Below, piece by piece: positions 1 to 8,320 of a DNA stretch of 64,000 bases. The DNA lies in contig CALRNX020000006.1 in the NCBI GenBank assembly GCA_943369665.1, positions 128,470 through 192,469 on the forward strand. Direction: 5' to 3'. A model generated the notes under the pieces. It had not been told where the DNA came from and ran no database searches. It worked only from the letters and a program-made list of their open reading frames with translations. The position numbers and the translations under genes are program-made. Origin of the DNA: UKL13-3 sp943369665 (lineage in GTDB: Bacteria > Bacteroidota > Bacteroidia > UKL13-3). Within the stretch, counting starts at the first letter, position 1. Each line of letters begins with the position of its first letter.

Positions 1-1024
1 CAACTGCATTGTAACGGGCAAGCAATCGGTAGGTGTTCTGACGGGTAATGGATGGCAAATAGTTTATTGGCGCATTATTAGGAACCGGTGCTATTTCCAT
101 TGGTGATACACGTAAGGGAAACGTCTCAATTCTCTTATACTGCGCGTTGATTCCGATTCCTTTTGTTGAATACGACAAACTGGTATGGAAAATTTGCCCG
201 TTAGATTTGAACAGCTTGCTGTTTAAGTCCATGATCGCCTCAGATGTTTTATAATCGTATTCTACCAACCATGAAAATTTTCCGAAGTTAAATGTATTAT
301 AAATTTGGAAAGCATACACATTGTAAGTCGGATCAAACCGATCTTCAATTGGATAACTATTAATGGTAGAGGTTATCGAATTCATTGTTGTTTGGTCCAA
401 TGTTCTATTCACAACCGAAGCACCAAACTCACAGTTAAAATTATCGGTGAACATAAACCGATGCTCTCCATTAATTCCTTTTATAACCGGTGCCCTCGTG
501 TCAAACCTATATTTCTGTCTCCCCGTAAGCGCTTTAAAACGGGTATTGTCGCTTAATGTATAAATAACCCTTGCTCCCTGGAGTGCAAAATCAATCCCGA
601 TATTCCTGTCTTCATAAGCCCTGAAGGTCATCCCCGAACCGAACTGATCATAAATATAACCCACCGTGATATTTAACTTTTCAACATCCTTACTTACCTG
701 CCAAAAACCTATTCCTTGATCGGAATAAGCTGTCTGTGGATTAAACAATGGTGAATTGTTAAACAAGTCATACCTTATTGCAAAATTAAAACCCTTCAGT
801 TTATAATTCATAAACAACCAAGCATCCGTTGACGATTTTTCATGGAGGTATTGGGTAGTAGAAGCACCAATCCGATCATCACGAAGGTAAAACTGATTAT
901 TGGTTTGAAAGTTTCCGGAAAATTCACCTCTGTCTTCCTTCAACAAACCTCCCTCAGAAATTTGTGCCTGTGCGTATGGAAGTGCCAGAATGAATAACAA
1001 TACTGCTAAGCCTATTTTTTTCAT
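1..1024 (-). CDS. DUF6029-like outer membrane protein, partial (3' end outside window)
   Basis: The reading frame starts at ATG 1024 and stays open to the left edge, giving the first 341 residues. I translated it from the raw sequence. It begins with a signal peptide (MKKIGLAVLLFILALPYAQA) and continues with beta-strand-rich sequence: FSGNFQTNNQFYLRDDRIGA near residues 35-55, then YDQFGSGMTFRAYEDRNIGI near 130-150. These stretches resemble the Bacteroidota family DUF6029, outer membrane proteins of roughly 500 residues and unknown function; the family name is from memory. It is the leftmost gene of a minus-strand series. A terminator for the upstream gene lies 45 bases before the start, so it probably has its own promoter between about 1025 and 1068. 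The C-terminus, including any sorting signal, cannot be judged. Confidence 0.75.
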   Translation of the reverse strand, partial: MKKIGLAVLLFILALPYAQAQISEGGLLKEDRGEFSGNFQTNNQFYLRDDRIGASTTQYLHEKSSTDAWLFMNYKLKGFNFAIRYDLFNNSPLFNPQTAYSDQGIGFWQVSKDVEKLNITVGYIYDQFGSGMTFRAYEDRNIGIDFALQGARVIYTLSDNTRFKALTGRQKYRFDTRAPVIKGINGEHRFMFTDNFNCEFGASVVNRTLDQTTMNSITSTINSYPIEDRFDPTYNVYAFQIYNTFNFGKFSWLVEYDYKTSEAIMDLNSKLFKSNGQIFHTSLSYSTKGIGINAQYKRIETFPLRVSPMEIAPVPNNAPINYLPSITRQNTYRLLARYNAV

Positions 1025-1068
1025 TTACGTAATTAAGGCGGCTAAAATACAGAAAAACATCCAATCAC

Positions 1069-1107
1069 AAAAAAGGCTGCAAAGAGTTTATCCTTGCAGC
1101 CTTTTTT
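1069..1107 (-). terminator. Rho-independent terminator of the 1187-aa T9SS gene
   Basis: Perfect 14-bp stem (1069-1082 with 1094-1107) around GGCTGCAA/TTGCAGCC and an 11-nt loop, with A- and T-tracts on its two sides. It starts 21 bases past the stop of the 1128-4691 gene and works by sequence in either direction. Confidence 0.85.
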
Positions 1108-1127
1108 ACGTTAAAATAAGCAGTTGA

Positions 1128-4100
1128 CTAGTTCACGAGTAGTTTTTGAATCGCAACCTGATCGCCACTTTGCACTTTTACAAAGTAAAAACCCGAGCGA
1201 TAATCTGCCGTTGAAAGGGTAAGTTCCGATGAAGATGACGTTTGCTCAATAATTATTTTCCCGGTAATATCCGTTACAGTAACCACATCATTTTGTGCAA
1301 TACCACTAATGATCATATGATGAGTTGTTGGATTTGGGTAAAGTTTAAAGTCAATTCCTTTAGAAACCTTAGCCAATCCTGTAATAATACTGTTTCGCAA
1401 ATACACTGTTAACGTTTGGTTTGAAACCCTTACCAGATTATCAGATGAGGCTTCCACCATCCACTGAGCCGCAAAAAGTTCACCATACTCAACACCGGCT
1501 GGCTCAAGTACACCTATCAATATATCCTCATGTGTAAGCTTCACTGCAGTTAATGGACCAACTTGTTCCTCAACGATCGGGCTTCCAAAATCGCCACCTA
1601 CCGTATCCAAATACAAAGTATAGTCTGTACTGCTTATTCCGTTACTATTTAAGGATGCACTCCAGCTAATGGTTATCGAATCGCCCAGATTTGCATTGGT
1701 CACTTCGATTGTATCATTATTTGAAGGAGTTAACAGATCAAATGGAGACAACGAATCAGCCGGGACAAAAGGTATTTCGATCACATCATTTTGCGTGCGT
1801 GGGAATAGTTGATACCCGTTAAATGGATAAGGTGCTGTTGCACTTGTGCTAAACTGTGCGCCCAAACCAATAATATCAAAAGTCGGAGTAGATGGCAATG
1901 GTTTTCCTGCAATGGCAAAAGTGCTCAACACCCTCACAACAACTGTATCTCCGTTTTCATTGGTAACACTAATATTGGTTGACGCTGTCGGCCAAACACC
2001 ACCTGCAGGAGCAGTGATGAATTTCACATTATTGATACGTATCAAATCATTCTCCGATGACTCGTCAGCTTTTGCAACCACAGTTGGTGCTTTAAGTGTT
2101 TTACCGGTACCCAATAATACCACTGTATCCAATGTTCCAATTTCTACCAATCCTCTGAATGTGGTTACAATTCCTTGTACTTCCAAGCTATCGCCTTCGG
2201 TTACTGTATAGCCAAAGTTCTTAGATGTAATGAATGCAGTAATACCGCCCGTTTCATCACGCATTACGAACTGAAGTCCGCTGACGCGCTGATTACCTCC
2301 GTACACAACACCCCTAACAGTTACCCTTACACCATTAGAATCGGCAACTCCTGTAGTTAGATTTACCTTATTTATAGCACCAATTGTGTATACCGGTGGC
2401 GGACCTTGCGTAGCAAAAGAAGCTTTAACTCCGATCGATTCTGTTGAATCATCATCACGCATGGTGAATATTTCAAATTCGTAATTTGTTTGCGACTGCA
2501 AACCTGTAATAGTCACAAAATTAGTATCTGCTTTAAATACACAATAAGCCAATGAATCGGCATCAAATGGAGTTCCGTTCCCGAAGAATGTGCTTGCAAA
2601 GTACCCACTCAAACCTCTGCCTACGGTTCCGTTATTGATGGTTCCAGCTTTTACAAATACAAAAGTGGTCATACCACTATTCTGATATGAAGGAGATTTT
2701 ACCCAGCTTAACCGAGCTGAAGTTTGTGAAAGAGCCACTGCACCTAAACCACTAACCGGAGCAGGTGGCCCTTGCAATGTTGTACCATTTCCGATCAACG
2801 CATTTGAATACGCTGTATCTGATTCGCGAACGATATAAATACTAAAATGATATTGGGTTAGCCCCATCAAACCAGTTGTCGTAATGCTATTTGCATCTCC
2901 TTTATAAATACAGAAAGCCATCGAGTCATTCTGGTAAAGCGATCCTTTTCCGAAATTCAACGAATCGATATAATCACCAACCGGAGTTGTGTTTGCACCT
3001 GCAGTAACTGCTGTATTTGCTTTGGCAAAAACCAGGGTTGTATACGATGAATCAACATAATCTAAGCCTTTTGTCCATGATAGATCCATTGCACTATAAC
3101 CATTTTGGGTAATAACCAAATTGGTTGCCGGTAACGGCAATGGAACTAAGCCATCTGTTTCTACAGACTCAGTTGTTGCTGCCGAATAAACGCTATCGGC
3201 TTCACGAAAAACAAAAACAGAAGCATAATAAGTGGTTCCAACTGTTAAACCGCTAACCCACACAGAATCATCATCTCCATTGAATACACAAGTAGCTAGC
3301 GTATCGGTTTCAAGTACACTTGATGAAGTGCTAAAGTCAGCACTCGCAGTATATGAAGCTGCAAATGGTGCCGTTGGCAAACCGATAATACCACTGTCCT
3401 GTTTTACAAAAACAATAGTGGTATAAGTTCCATTAATATAGGCAGCCGGTTTTGTCCATTTTAATTTAGCACTTGTTTGCCCTCCTGAAGTAAAGCTTAA
3501 CGATAGAACCGCAGCAGGTTTAGCTGAAGACGATCCTTGTGTTACCGCTTGAGTTGAATACAACGAATCGACATCAGTAATAACATAAGCCATTAAATAG
3601 TAAGCTTGCGCGGCATCCATTCCGGATAATGTAAATGAAGCATCATCTCCTTTATAAACACAAAATGCATTTGCATCATGCTCATAGGCTGTTCCCGGGG
3701 TCATTAAGTCTGAGCTTGCCGAATAATAGGCGTTGCTAACGGTTGGAGTCCCTGCTATAACTGCAGTGTCTTTTTTAGCAAACACCACAACACTCATGGT
3801 GCTGTCTGCATAATTAACATTTTTGGTATACGAAACCTGCGCTGAATTTTTAGTAAGACCGGTTACCGTTAAATTTGTTAACGGTGAAGGCGGTGTAACC
3901 ACAACAGATGGTGTTCCGATAAGATCAGTCCAATTGGTTGCCACCCTTACACCATCAACAACACCTGCGCCTGTTCCTACTGTACCTTGGCGAAAACATA
4001 CTGATTTTACCTTTGTTAGATCCGAACTCGTTATGTCTGATGCTGCTACAATAAATAGTGGCTCACTGGTAGGGATAGTACCTGAAATGATTGTGGCATA

Positions 4101-4691
4101 TACGCTATCATCTGAAGATGAGCCTGTATTAAATACGTATTTAACAACCACAATATAGGTTTGGTTTAAATCAAATTCGGTTGTACTAAAAACAGCCGCA
4201 GCTGCAGCTCCTCCTTTGCTTAAACCAAGACGAAATTTCCCGGTGAGACCATCTTTCAGAAAAACCCGTCCTTTAAATACATTGTTCGGCAGGATATTGC
4301 CATTGGTGTCATTCAAATGAAAAAAGTAGTCTCCTGTTGTTCCGCCACTATTCGTTACATTTACCAAAAATGAGGCATAAACAGCACCCGAAGACACTGA
4401 ATTCGTAAAGGCCCCATTTACATCCTCCCTCGATCCTGCTGCATGTGCAAACGAAACAGAACCGCCAACACCCGTTGATGCATAACCTGTGTAGCTTAAT
4501 GATGTATTTAGATATTGAAGAGGACCTCCAGTTCCACTATGTCTTTTCCAGGTAGCACCACCGATTGCAGGATTGGTCAGCGTATCTGCCGTGCTGCCAT
4601 AGTTAAAGTTTTCATTTAACATTAGCTGCGCTTTAGTGGTAAAAAAAGCTCCCAGAAGCAGGAAACTCAGAATGGTATTTTTTATATTCAT
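1128..4691 (-). CDS. Secreted T9SS protein with fibronectin-like repeats (1187 aa)
   Basis: Signal peptide MNIKNTILSFLLLGAFFTTKA at residues 1-21. Residues about 25-260 form a beta-sandwich-like domain (NENFNYGS...VSFAHAAGSREDVN...GDYFFHLND) also present in the 445-aa protein at 6893. Then come four or five fibronectin-III-like repeats of about 120 residues, each with a 'T.ARLSWVKS..Y....TTFVFVK' pattern and a 'YCVFKGD' core (about 265-790). An OB-like domain follows at about 795-900 (VRGVVYGG...FVMRDETGGITAF), then a SusE/FN3-like domain near 990-1110. The last 75 residues are a T9SS type A sorting domain (KLYPNPTTHHMIISG... ending QKLLVN). The protein is expected to cross the outer membrane and be secreted or surface-anchored. 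No catalytic domain was recognised, so an adhesive or substrate-binding role is an inference. Confidence 0.9.
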   Translation of the reverse strand: MNIKNTILSFLLLGAFFTTKAQLMLNENFNYGSTADTLTNPAIGGATWKRHSGTGGPLQYLNTSLSYTGYASTGVGGSVSFAHAAGSREDVNGAFTNSVSSGAVYASFLVNVTNSGGTTGDYFFHLNDTNGNILPNNVFKGRVFLKDGLTGKFRLGLSKGGAAAAAVFSTTEFDLNQTYIVVVKYVFNTGSSSDDSVYATIISGTIPTSEPLFIVAASDITSSDLTKVKSVCFRQGTVGTGAGVVDGVRVATNWTDLIGTPSVVVTPPSPLTNLTVTGLTKNSAQVSYTKNVNYADSTMSVVVFAKKDTAVIAGTPTVSNAYYSASSDLMTPGTAYEHDANAFCVYKGDDASFTLSGMDAAQAYYLMAYVITDVDSLYSTQAVTQGSSSAKPAAVLSLSFTSGGQTSAKLKWTKPAAYINGTYTTIVFVKQDSGIIGLPTAPFAASYTASADFSTSSSVLETDTLATCVFNGDDDSVWVSGLTVGTTYYASVFVFREADSVYSAATTESVETDGLVPLPLPATNLVITQNGYSAMDLSWTKGLDYVDSSYTTLVFAKANTAVTAGANTTPVGDYIDSLNFGKGSLYQNDSMAFCIYKGDANSITTTGLMGLTQYHFSIYIVRESDTAYSNALIGNGTTLQGPPAPVSGLGAVALSQTSARLSWVKSPSYQNSGMTTFVFVKAGTINNGTVGRGLSGYFASTFFGNGTPFDADSLAYCVFKADTNFVTITGLQSQTNYEFEIFTMRDDDSTESIGVKASFATQGPPPVYTIGAINKVNLTTGVADSNGVRVTVRGVVYGGNQRVSGLQFVMRDETGGITAFITSKNFGYTVTEGDSLEVQGIVTTFRGLVEIGTLDTVVLLGTGKTLKAPTVVAKADESSENDLIRINNVKFITAPAGGVWPTASTNISVTNENGDTVVVRVLSTFAIAGKPLPSTPTFDIIGLGAQFSTSATAPYPFNGYQLFPRTQNDVIEIPFVPADSLSPFDLLTPSNNDTIEVTNANLGDSITISWSASLNSNGISSTDYTLYLDTVGGDFGSPIVEEQVGPLTAVKLTHEDILIGVLEPAGVEYGELFAAQWMVEASSDNLVRVSNQTLTVYLRNSIITGLAKVSKGIDFKLYPNPTTHHMIISGIAQNDVVTVTDITGKIIIEQTSSSSELTLSTADYRSGFYFVKVQSGDQVAIQKLLVN

Positions 4692-4769
4692 AATTTATTG
4701 AATTTTACATATAGAAATGACAGCAAGGTTAATACTTTACCCTTGAAATAGATATTAAAAATATAACGT

Positions 4770-5141
4770 TTACTTCGTAATAATTGGGAGCGCACCGTAT
4801 ATCCTCACTCCATCTACAAAATAAGCCGTTCCCGCAGTCCCGGCCCCCCTGATATCGGGTGTGGCACCAGCTACCGATTGAACACCGGCAACGGTAGAAG
4901 CAATTCCGTTCACATCCTTTCGGGCCATACGGTTCAATTCTTCTTCATTATACCTGGCTCCTACCGACTGAATCACTGCTGCTTCATTGTTTTTGAGGTA
5001 GATATTATCAACGTTTTGCCCAGGATCTCCCTGTTTTGCTTTTTTAGGATCAAACATTGGCTCATCCATCGGCTGAAGTCCACTTTGTGCCATACACCAA
5101 ATCGGACCACATAATAATGCCAGAATCATTATTGCTTTCAT
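4770..5141 (-). CDS. Small secreted protein resembling an isolated TonB-receptor plug
   Basis: I chose ATG 5141 (MKAIMILALLCGPIWCMAQ), which gives a normal signal peptide; an upstream in-frame start at 5174 would add 11 hydrophobic residues before it. The mature protein is about 105 residues. Its second half, NRMARKDVNGIASTVAGVQS then DIRGAGTAGTAYFVDGVRIY, matches the core of TonB-dependent receptor plug domains, in which 'hIRG...YhVDGhRh.G' is the signature. It stops at GALPIITK, before the rest of the plug and with no beta-barrel. It is therefore either a genuine plug-only protein or a remnant of a larger receptor. No barrel remnant follows: the next gene downstream, at 4691, is unrelated. 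It lies between lpdA (upstream) and the 1187-aa T9SS gene, with no terminator of its own seen. Confidence 0.7.
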   Translation of the reverse strand: MKAIMILALLCGPIWCMAQSGLQPMDEPMFDPKKAKQGDPGQNVDNIYLKNNEAAVIQSVGARYNEEELNRMARKDVNGIASTVAGVQSVAGATPDIRGAGTAGTAYFVDGVRIYGALPIITK

Positions 5142-5185
5142 GATACTTTTAATTAGTATGATAAAGGTAATCATTTATTTACATA

Positions 5186-5219
5186 AAAAAATCCGGTGAA
5201 AAAAATTCACCGGATTTTT
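5186..5219 (-). terminator. Terminator of lpdA
   Basis: Stem AAAATCCGGTGAA (5186-5200) with TTCACCGGATTTT (5206-5219), short A-rich loop, T-tract on the outgoing side for lpdA. It sits about 65 bases past the lpdA stop and just before the plug-like gene. Confidence 0.85.
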
Positions 5220-5284
5220 AAATTATTCGATCGGAAACAAGAATTAATCCTCAGAAAAATGAATAAAACAATTCATTCTTACAC

Positions 5285-6682
5285 TTACATATGTATCGAT
5301 CTGTTTGCGGTTGCTACTAAAGCTGCTTCTTTCACCGCTTCTGCATATGTTGGATGGGCATGGCTCATTCGGCTGATATCTTCTGCACTCGCCCTGAACT
5401 CCATTGCAACAACTGCTTCCGCTATGAGGTCGGCAACACGCGGACCGATCATGTGTACACCCAATACTTCATCCGTAGCTTCGTCTGCCAATATTTTTAC
5501 AAAACCATCAATATCCATACTTGCACGGGCACGGCCCAACGCCCTCATCGGGAATGAACCTACTTTATATTTGGCTCCCGCTTTTTTCAATTCTTCCTCG
5601 GTGGCGCCCACTCCGGCTACTTCAGGCCAGGTATATACTACCCCGGGAATCAAATTATAGTTAATATGAGGCTTTTGTCCGGCCATTATTTCGGCTACAA
5701 ATGTTCCTTCCTCCTCAGCTTTGTGGGCAAGCATAGCACCTTTCACCACATCCCCGATTGCATATACTCCTTTAACAGAAGTTTCCAAATGAGCATCCGT
5801 TTCAATGCGTCCGCGTTCATCTGTTTTAAGTCCGATTGCCTCCAGACCTAAACCTTCAGTGTATGCTTTCCGACCAACGGATACCAGGCAATAATCTCCT
5901 GTAAATGAAACCTCTTCACCTTTTTCATTATCAGCAATTACGGTTACCTCTTTGCCTTTTGCTTTTGCCGATTTTACTTTATGGCTGAAATAAAAGTCAA
6001 ACCCCTGCTTGCGCAATACACGTTGCAATTCTTTACCTAACGATCCATCCATGGTAGGGATGATGGAACCCATATATTCGATAACCGAAACTTTTGCCCC
6101 CAATCGGGCATACACTGATCCCAACTCCAAACCAATAACTCCACCACCAATAATAATAAGGTGTTTGGGCACTTCTGTTAATTTCAATGCTTCGGTTGAG
6201 GTAATAACGCGTTTTTTATCGATTTCAATTCCAGGTAACGAAGATGGTTTTGACCCCGTGGCGATAATCACTTTTTCAGTTTCGATTTCTTCCGTTTTTT
6301 CGCCTGTTATTTTGATCTTATTTTTGGTTACAAACGATCCTATTCCTTTGTACACATCAATTTTGTTCTTCTTCATTAAGAAATCGATGCCATCACATGT
6401 TTGTTTGATCACACCATCCTTACGGGCGATCATTTGTGCTAAATTTACCTGTACTTCACCTTTAATGTCGATACCATGGGTGGTGAAAGTATGTGTTGCA
6501 TTGTGAAAATGTTCCGATGAATCAAGCAATGCTTTGCTGGGAATACAGCCAACATTTAAGCAAGTCCCTCCAAGTGTAGAATATTTTTCGATAAGGGCCG
6601 TTTTAAAGCCTAATTGGGCACAACGGATTGCGGCTACATAGCCCCCCGGTCCCGATCCTATTATGGTTACATCGTATTTCAT
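5285..6682 (-). CDS. lpdA: Dihydrolipoyl dehydrogenase (E3)
   Basis: FAD flavoprotein of 465 residues, the usual family length. It reoxidises the dihydrolipoyl arm of 2-oxoacid dehydrogenase complexes and passes electrons to NAD+. The FAD-binding GSGPGG lies at residues 9-14 and the redox disulfide at Cys41/Cys46 (GGTCLNVGCIPSK). A second dinucleotide motif (IIGGGVIGLELGSVYARLG) is near 175-195, AIGDV near 310, and the catalytic His-Glu pair in HAHPTYAEAV near 445. All catalytic elements are present. It is monocistronic, with its own promoter and terminator. The E2 gene (11346-12581) and a fused E1 (30603-32618) are elsewhere in the window, so this E3 may be shared between complexes. Confidence 0.97.
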   Translation of the reverse strand: MKYDVTIIGSGPGGYVAAIRCAQLGFKTALIEKYSTLGGTCLNVGCIPSKALLDSSEHFHNATHTFTTHGIDIKGEVQVNLAQMIARKDGVIKQTCDGIDFLMKKNKIDVYKGIGSFVTKNKIKITGEKTEEIETEKVIIATGSKPSSLPGIEIDKKRVITSTEALKLTEVPKHLIIIGGGVIGLELGSVYARLGAKVSVIEYMGSIIPTMDGSLGKELQRVLRKQGFDFYFSHKVKSAKAKGKEVTVIADNEKGEEVSFTGDYCLVSVGRKAYTEGLGLEAIGLKTDERGRIETDAHLETSVKGVYAIGDVVKGAMLAHKAEEEGTFVAEIMAGQKPHINYNLIPGVVYTWPEVAGVGATEEELKKAGAKYKVGSFPMRALGRARASMDIDGFVKILADEATDEVLGVHMIGPRVADLIAEAVVAMEFRASAEDISRMSHAHPTYAEAVKEAALVATANRSIHM

Positions 6683-6732
6683 GTATAATAAAATTTATGA
6701 TGAGTTGGCATTAACTCATGTTATTGGTGGCG

Positions 6733-6763
6733 CAAATGTAGACTTCAATTCGTGTTTAACAAA
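6733..6763 (-). promoter_or_regulatory. lpdA promoter, Bacteroidota type
   Basis: On the minus strand, TTTG (6760-6763) is followed after exactly 19 bases by TACATTTG (6733-6740). This is a full match to the Bacteroidota sigma-ABfr consensus TTTG-N19-TAnnTTTG. The expected transcript start is about 40-45 bases before the lpdA ATG. Confidence 0.75.
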
Positions 6764-6839
6764 TATGACTTCTAACCAATCGTTATTTGACTTTAGTTTC
6801 AAGGTATTAAGCCTGTTAAAATACAAACAGTCGTAAACA

Positions 6840-6875
6840 AAAAAGGTTCTGCAAGATGAAGTGCAGAACCTTTTT
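6840..6875 (-). terminator. Terminator of the 445-aa T9SS gene
   Basis: Perfect 14-bp stem AAAAAGGTTCTGCA (6840-6853) with its complement at 6862-6875, loop of 8 nt, T-tract outgoing. It begins 17 bases past the stop codon at 6893. Confidence 0.88.
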
Positions 6876-6892
6876 GGAATGAAATATATCGT

Positions 6893-8230
6893 TTATTTCT
6901 TAATCACTTTTTGTGTAAACGTCTCACCATTATAGCTTAACCTCACGAAATAAATCCCGTCAGGTAAGTCGGTAGTGTTTATATGAATAATATTGCTGCC
7001 CGCAACCAACGTTTCTGTAGCACTATGATGCAATTTTCCAATCATATCCATCAACTGAACTGTTGCAGTTGTTGGAGTTGCCGATGATACCGTTACCGAT
7101 AATTCATCATTAAATGGATTAGGCAAAGTTGCGGATATACCTGCTTTAGCGGCATTATTTGAAATACTGATGGTTTTCGAAAACTCAAACTTACCATCAA
7201 AATCAACTTGTTTTAAGCGGTAGTAAATTGTTTTAGCTGATAAAAAGGTATTGTCGCTGTATTGATATGCACTCACTTTTGATGAATTACCACGACCTTT
7301 TACTTTACCAATTGTTTCAAAGTTTTTTCCGTCAATACTACGTTGGATATCAAAATGGCTGTTATTGCTTTCTGAAGCTGTAGCCCATTTTAAGATATTA
7401 GCGTCAGGAGCTTGAATGACGCTAAATGATTTATATGTAACAGGTAATGGTGCATTTGCCCAATCTAAAGCAACCCTTATTGCATCAACATTTGTAGTGC
7501 TTGTTCCGGAACTTCCTTGTCTTATACATACTGCATCAACACTGGTCAAATCTGAACCAGTATTATCTGCACATAACAATGTTGGAGTTAAAGGCTCTGT
7601 TGCCGGTATTGAACCATTAAATAGATAAAGAGCAAGGCTATCATTTGCTGTTCCGGAAATAATGGTATATCTCATTACAATTGCATAGGTAGAGCCTACT
7701 GTTAAATCAGATGACCATTGAACGGTTGCCGCTGCCGTAGCCGCTTTAGAAAGACCAATATTAAATGTTGTGGCTCCCCCACTTCCTTGTCTGATAAATA
7801 ATCTGCCTTTAAAATTATTTGACTTTGCTGTAAATGCAGCTGCTGCTCCAAACGTATCAGAAAAGTGCATTAAATAATCGCCTGTTGTTGTTCCTGAATT
7901 AGTTACATTTATGATGGCAGATAAATAAACCGTTCCGGAAGTAATTTTTGAGCCTATTGATTTATTCACATCTTCTCTTGTTCCTGAAGCGTGAGTAACG
8001 TTTATGCTTCCTCCTGCAGAATTTCCACCATATCCGCTGATCGTTAAACTATTTGTGGCGTATTGAATTGAATTTGAACCCACACCACTGTGACCAACCC
8101 AACCTGTTCCAACACTTGTTATATTACCTGCACTTCCTCCGTAGTTAAACTCTTCCTGCATCAAGAGTTGAGAAAATGAATTGTATGAAGTAAGTCCTAA
8201 GACAATAAGGGTGTAGAATATTTTTTTCAT
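6893..8230 (-). CDS. Secreted T9SS type A protein (445 aa)
   Basis: Signal peptide MKKIFYTLIVLGLTSYNSFS. Residues about 22-258 repeat the N-terminal module of the 1187-aa protein at 1128: EEFNYGG, SINVTHASGTREDVN, GDYLMHFSD, a RLFIRQG strand and a closing VDAIRVALDW. Residues about 262-355 are the linker module found before sorting domains in this window (SFSVIQAPDANILKWATAS, RSIDGKNFE, IYYRLKQVDFDGKFEFSK). The sorting domain is at about 370-445 (ATLPNPFNDELSVTV to TQKVIKK). It is probably exported across the outer membrane. The shared N-module suggests a common binding function, but its fold and ligand are unknown to me. It is flanked by terminators and is probably monocistronic. Confidence 0.9.
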   Translation of the reverse strand: MKKIFYTLIVLGLTSYNSFSQLLMQEEFNYGGSAGNITSVGTGWVGHSGVGSNSIQYATNSLTISGYGGNSAGGSINVTHASGTREDVNKSIGSKITSGTVYLSAIINVTNSGTTTGDYLMHFSDTFGAAAAFTAKSNNFKGRLFIRQGSGGATTFNIGLSKAATAAATVQWSSDLTVGSTYAIVMRYTIISGTANDSLALYLFNGSIPATEPLTPTLLCADNTGSDLTSVDAVCIRQGSSGTSTTNVDAIRVALDWANAPLPVTYKSFSVIQAPDANILKWATASESNNSHFDIQRSIDGKNFETIGKVKGRGNSSKVSAYQYSDNTFLSAKTIYYRLKQVDFDGKFEFSKTISISNNAAKAGISATLPNPFNDELSVTVSSATPTTATVQLMDMIGKLHHSATETLVAGSNIIHINTTDLPDGIYFVRLSYNGETFTQKVIKK

Positions 8231-8320
8231 TTGCTTATGATTTCGTAGGCAAAAATACAGTCTTGATTTACAACCACCAAGTATTTTAAGAAGTTTAGTG
8301 TTTCGGTAATAATTTAATAA

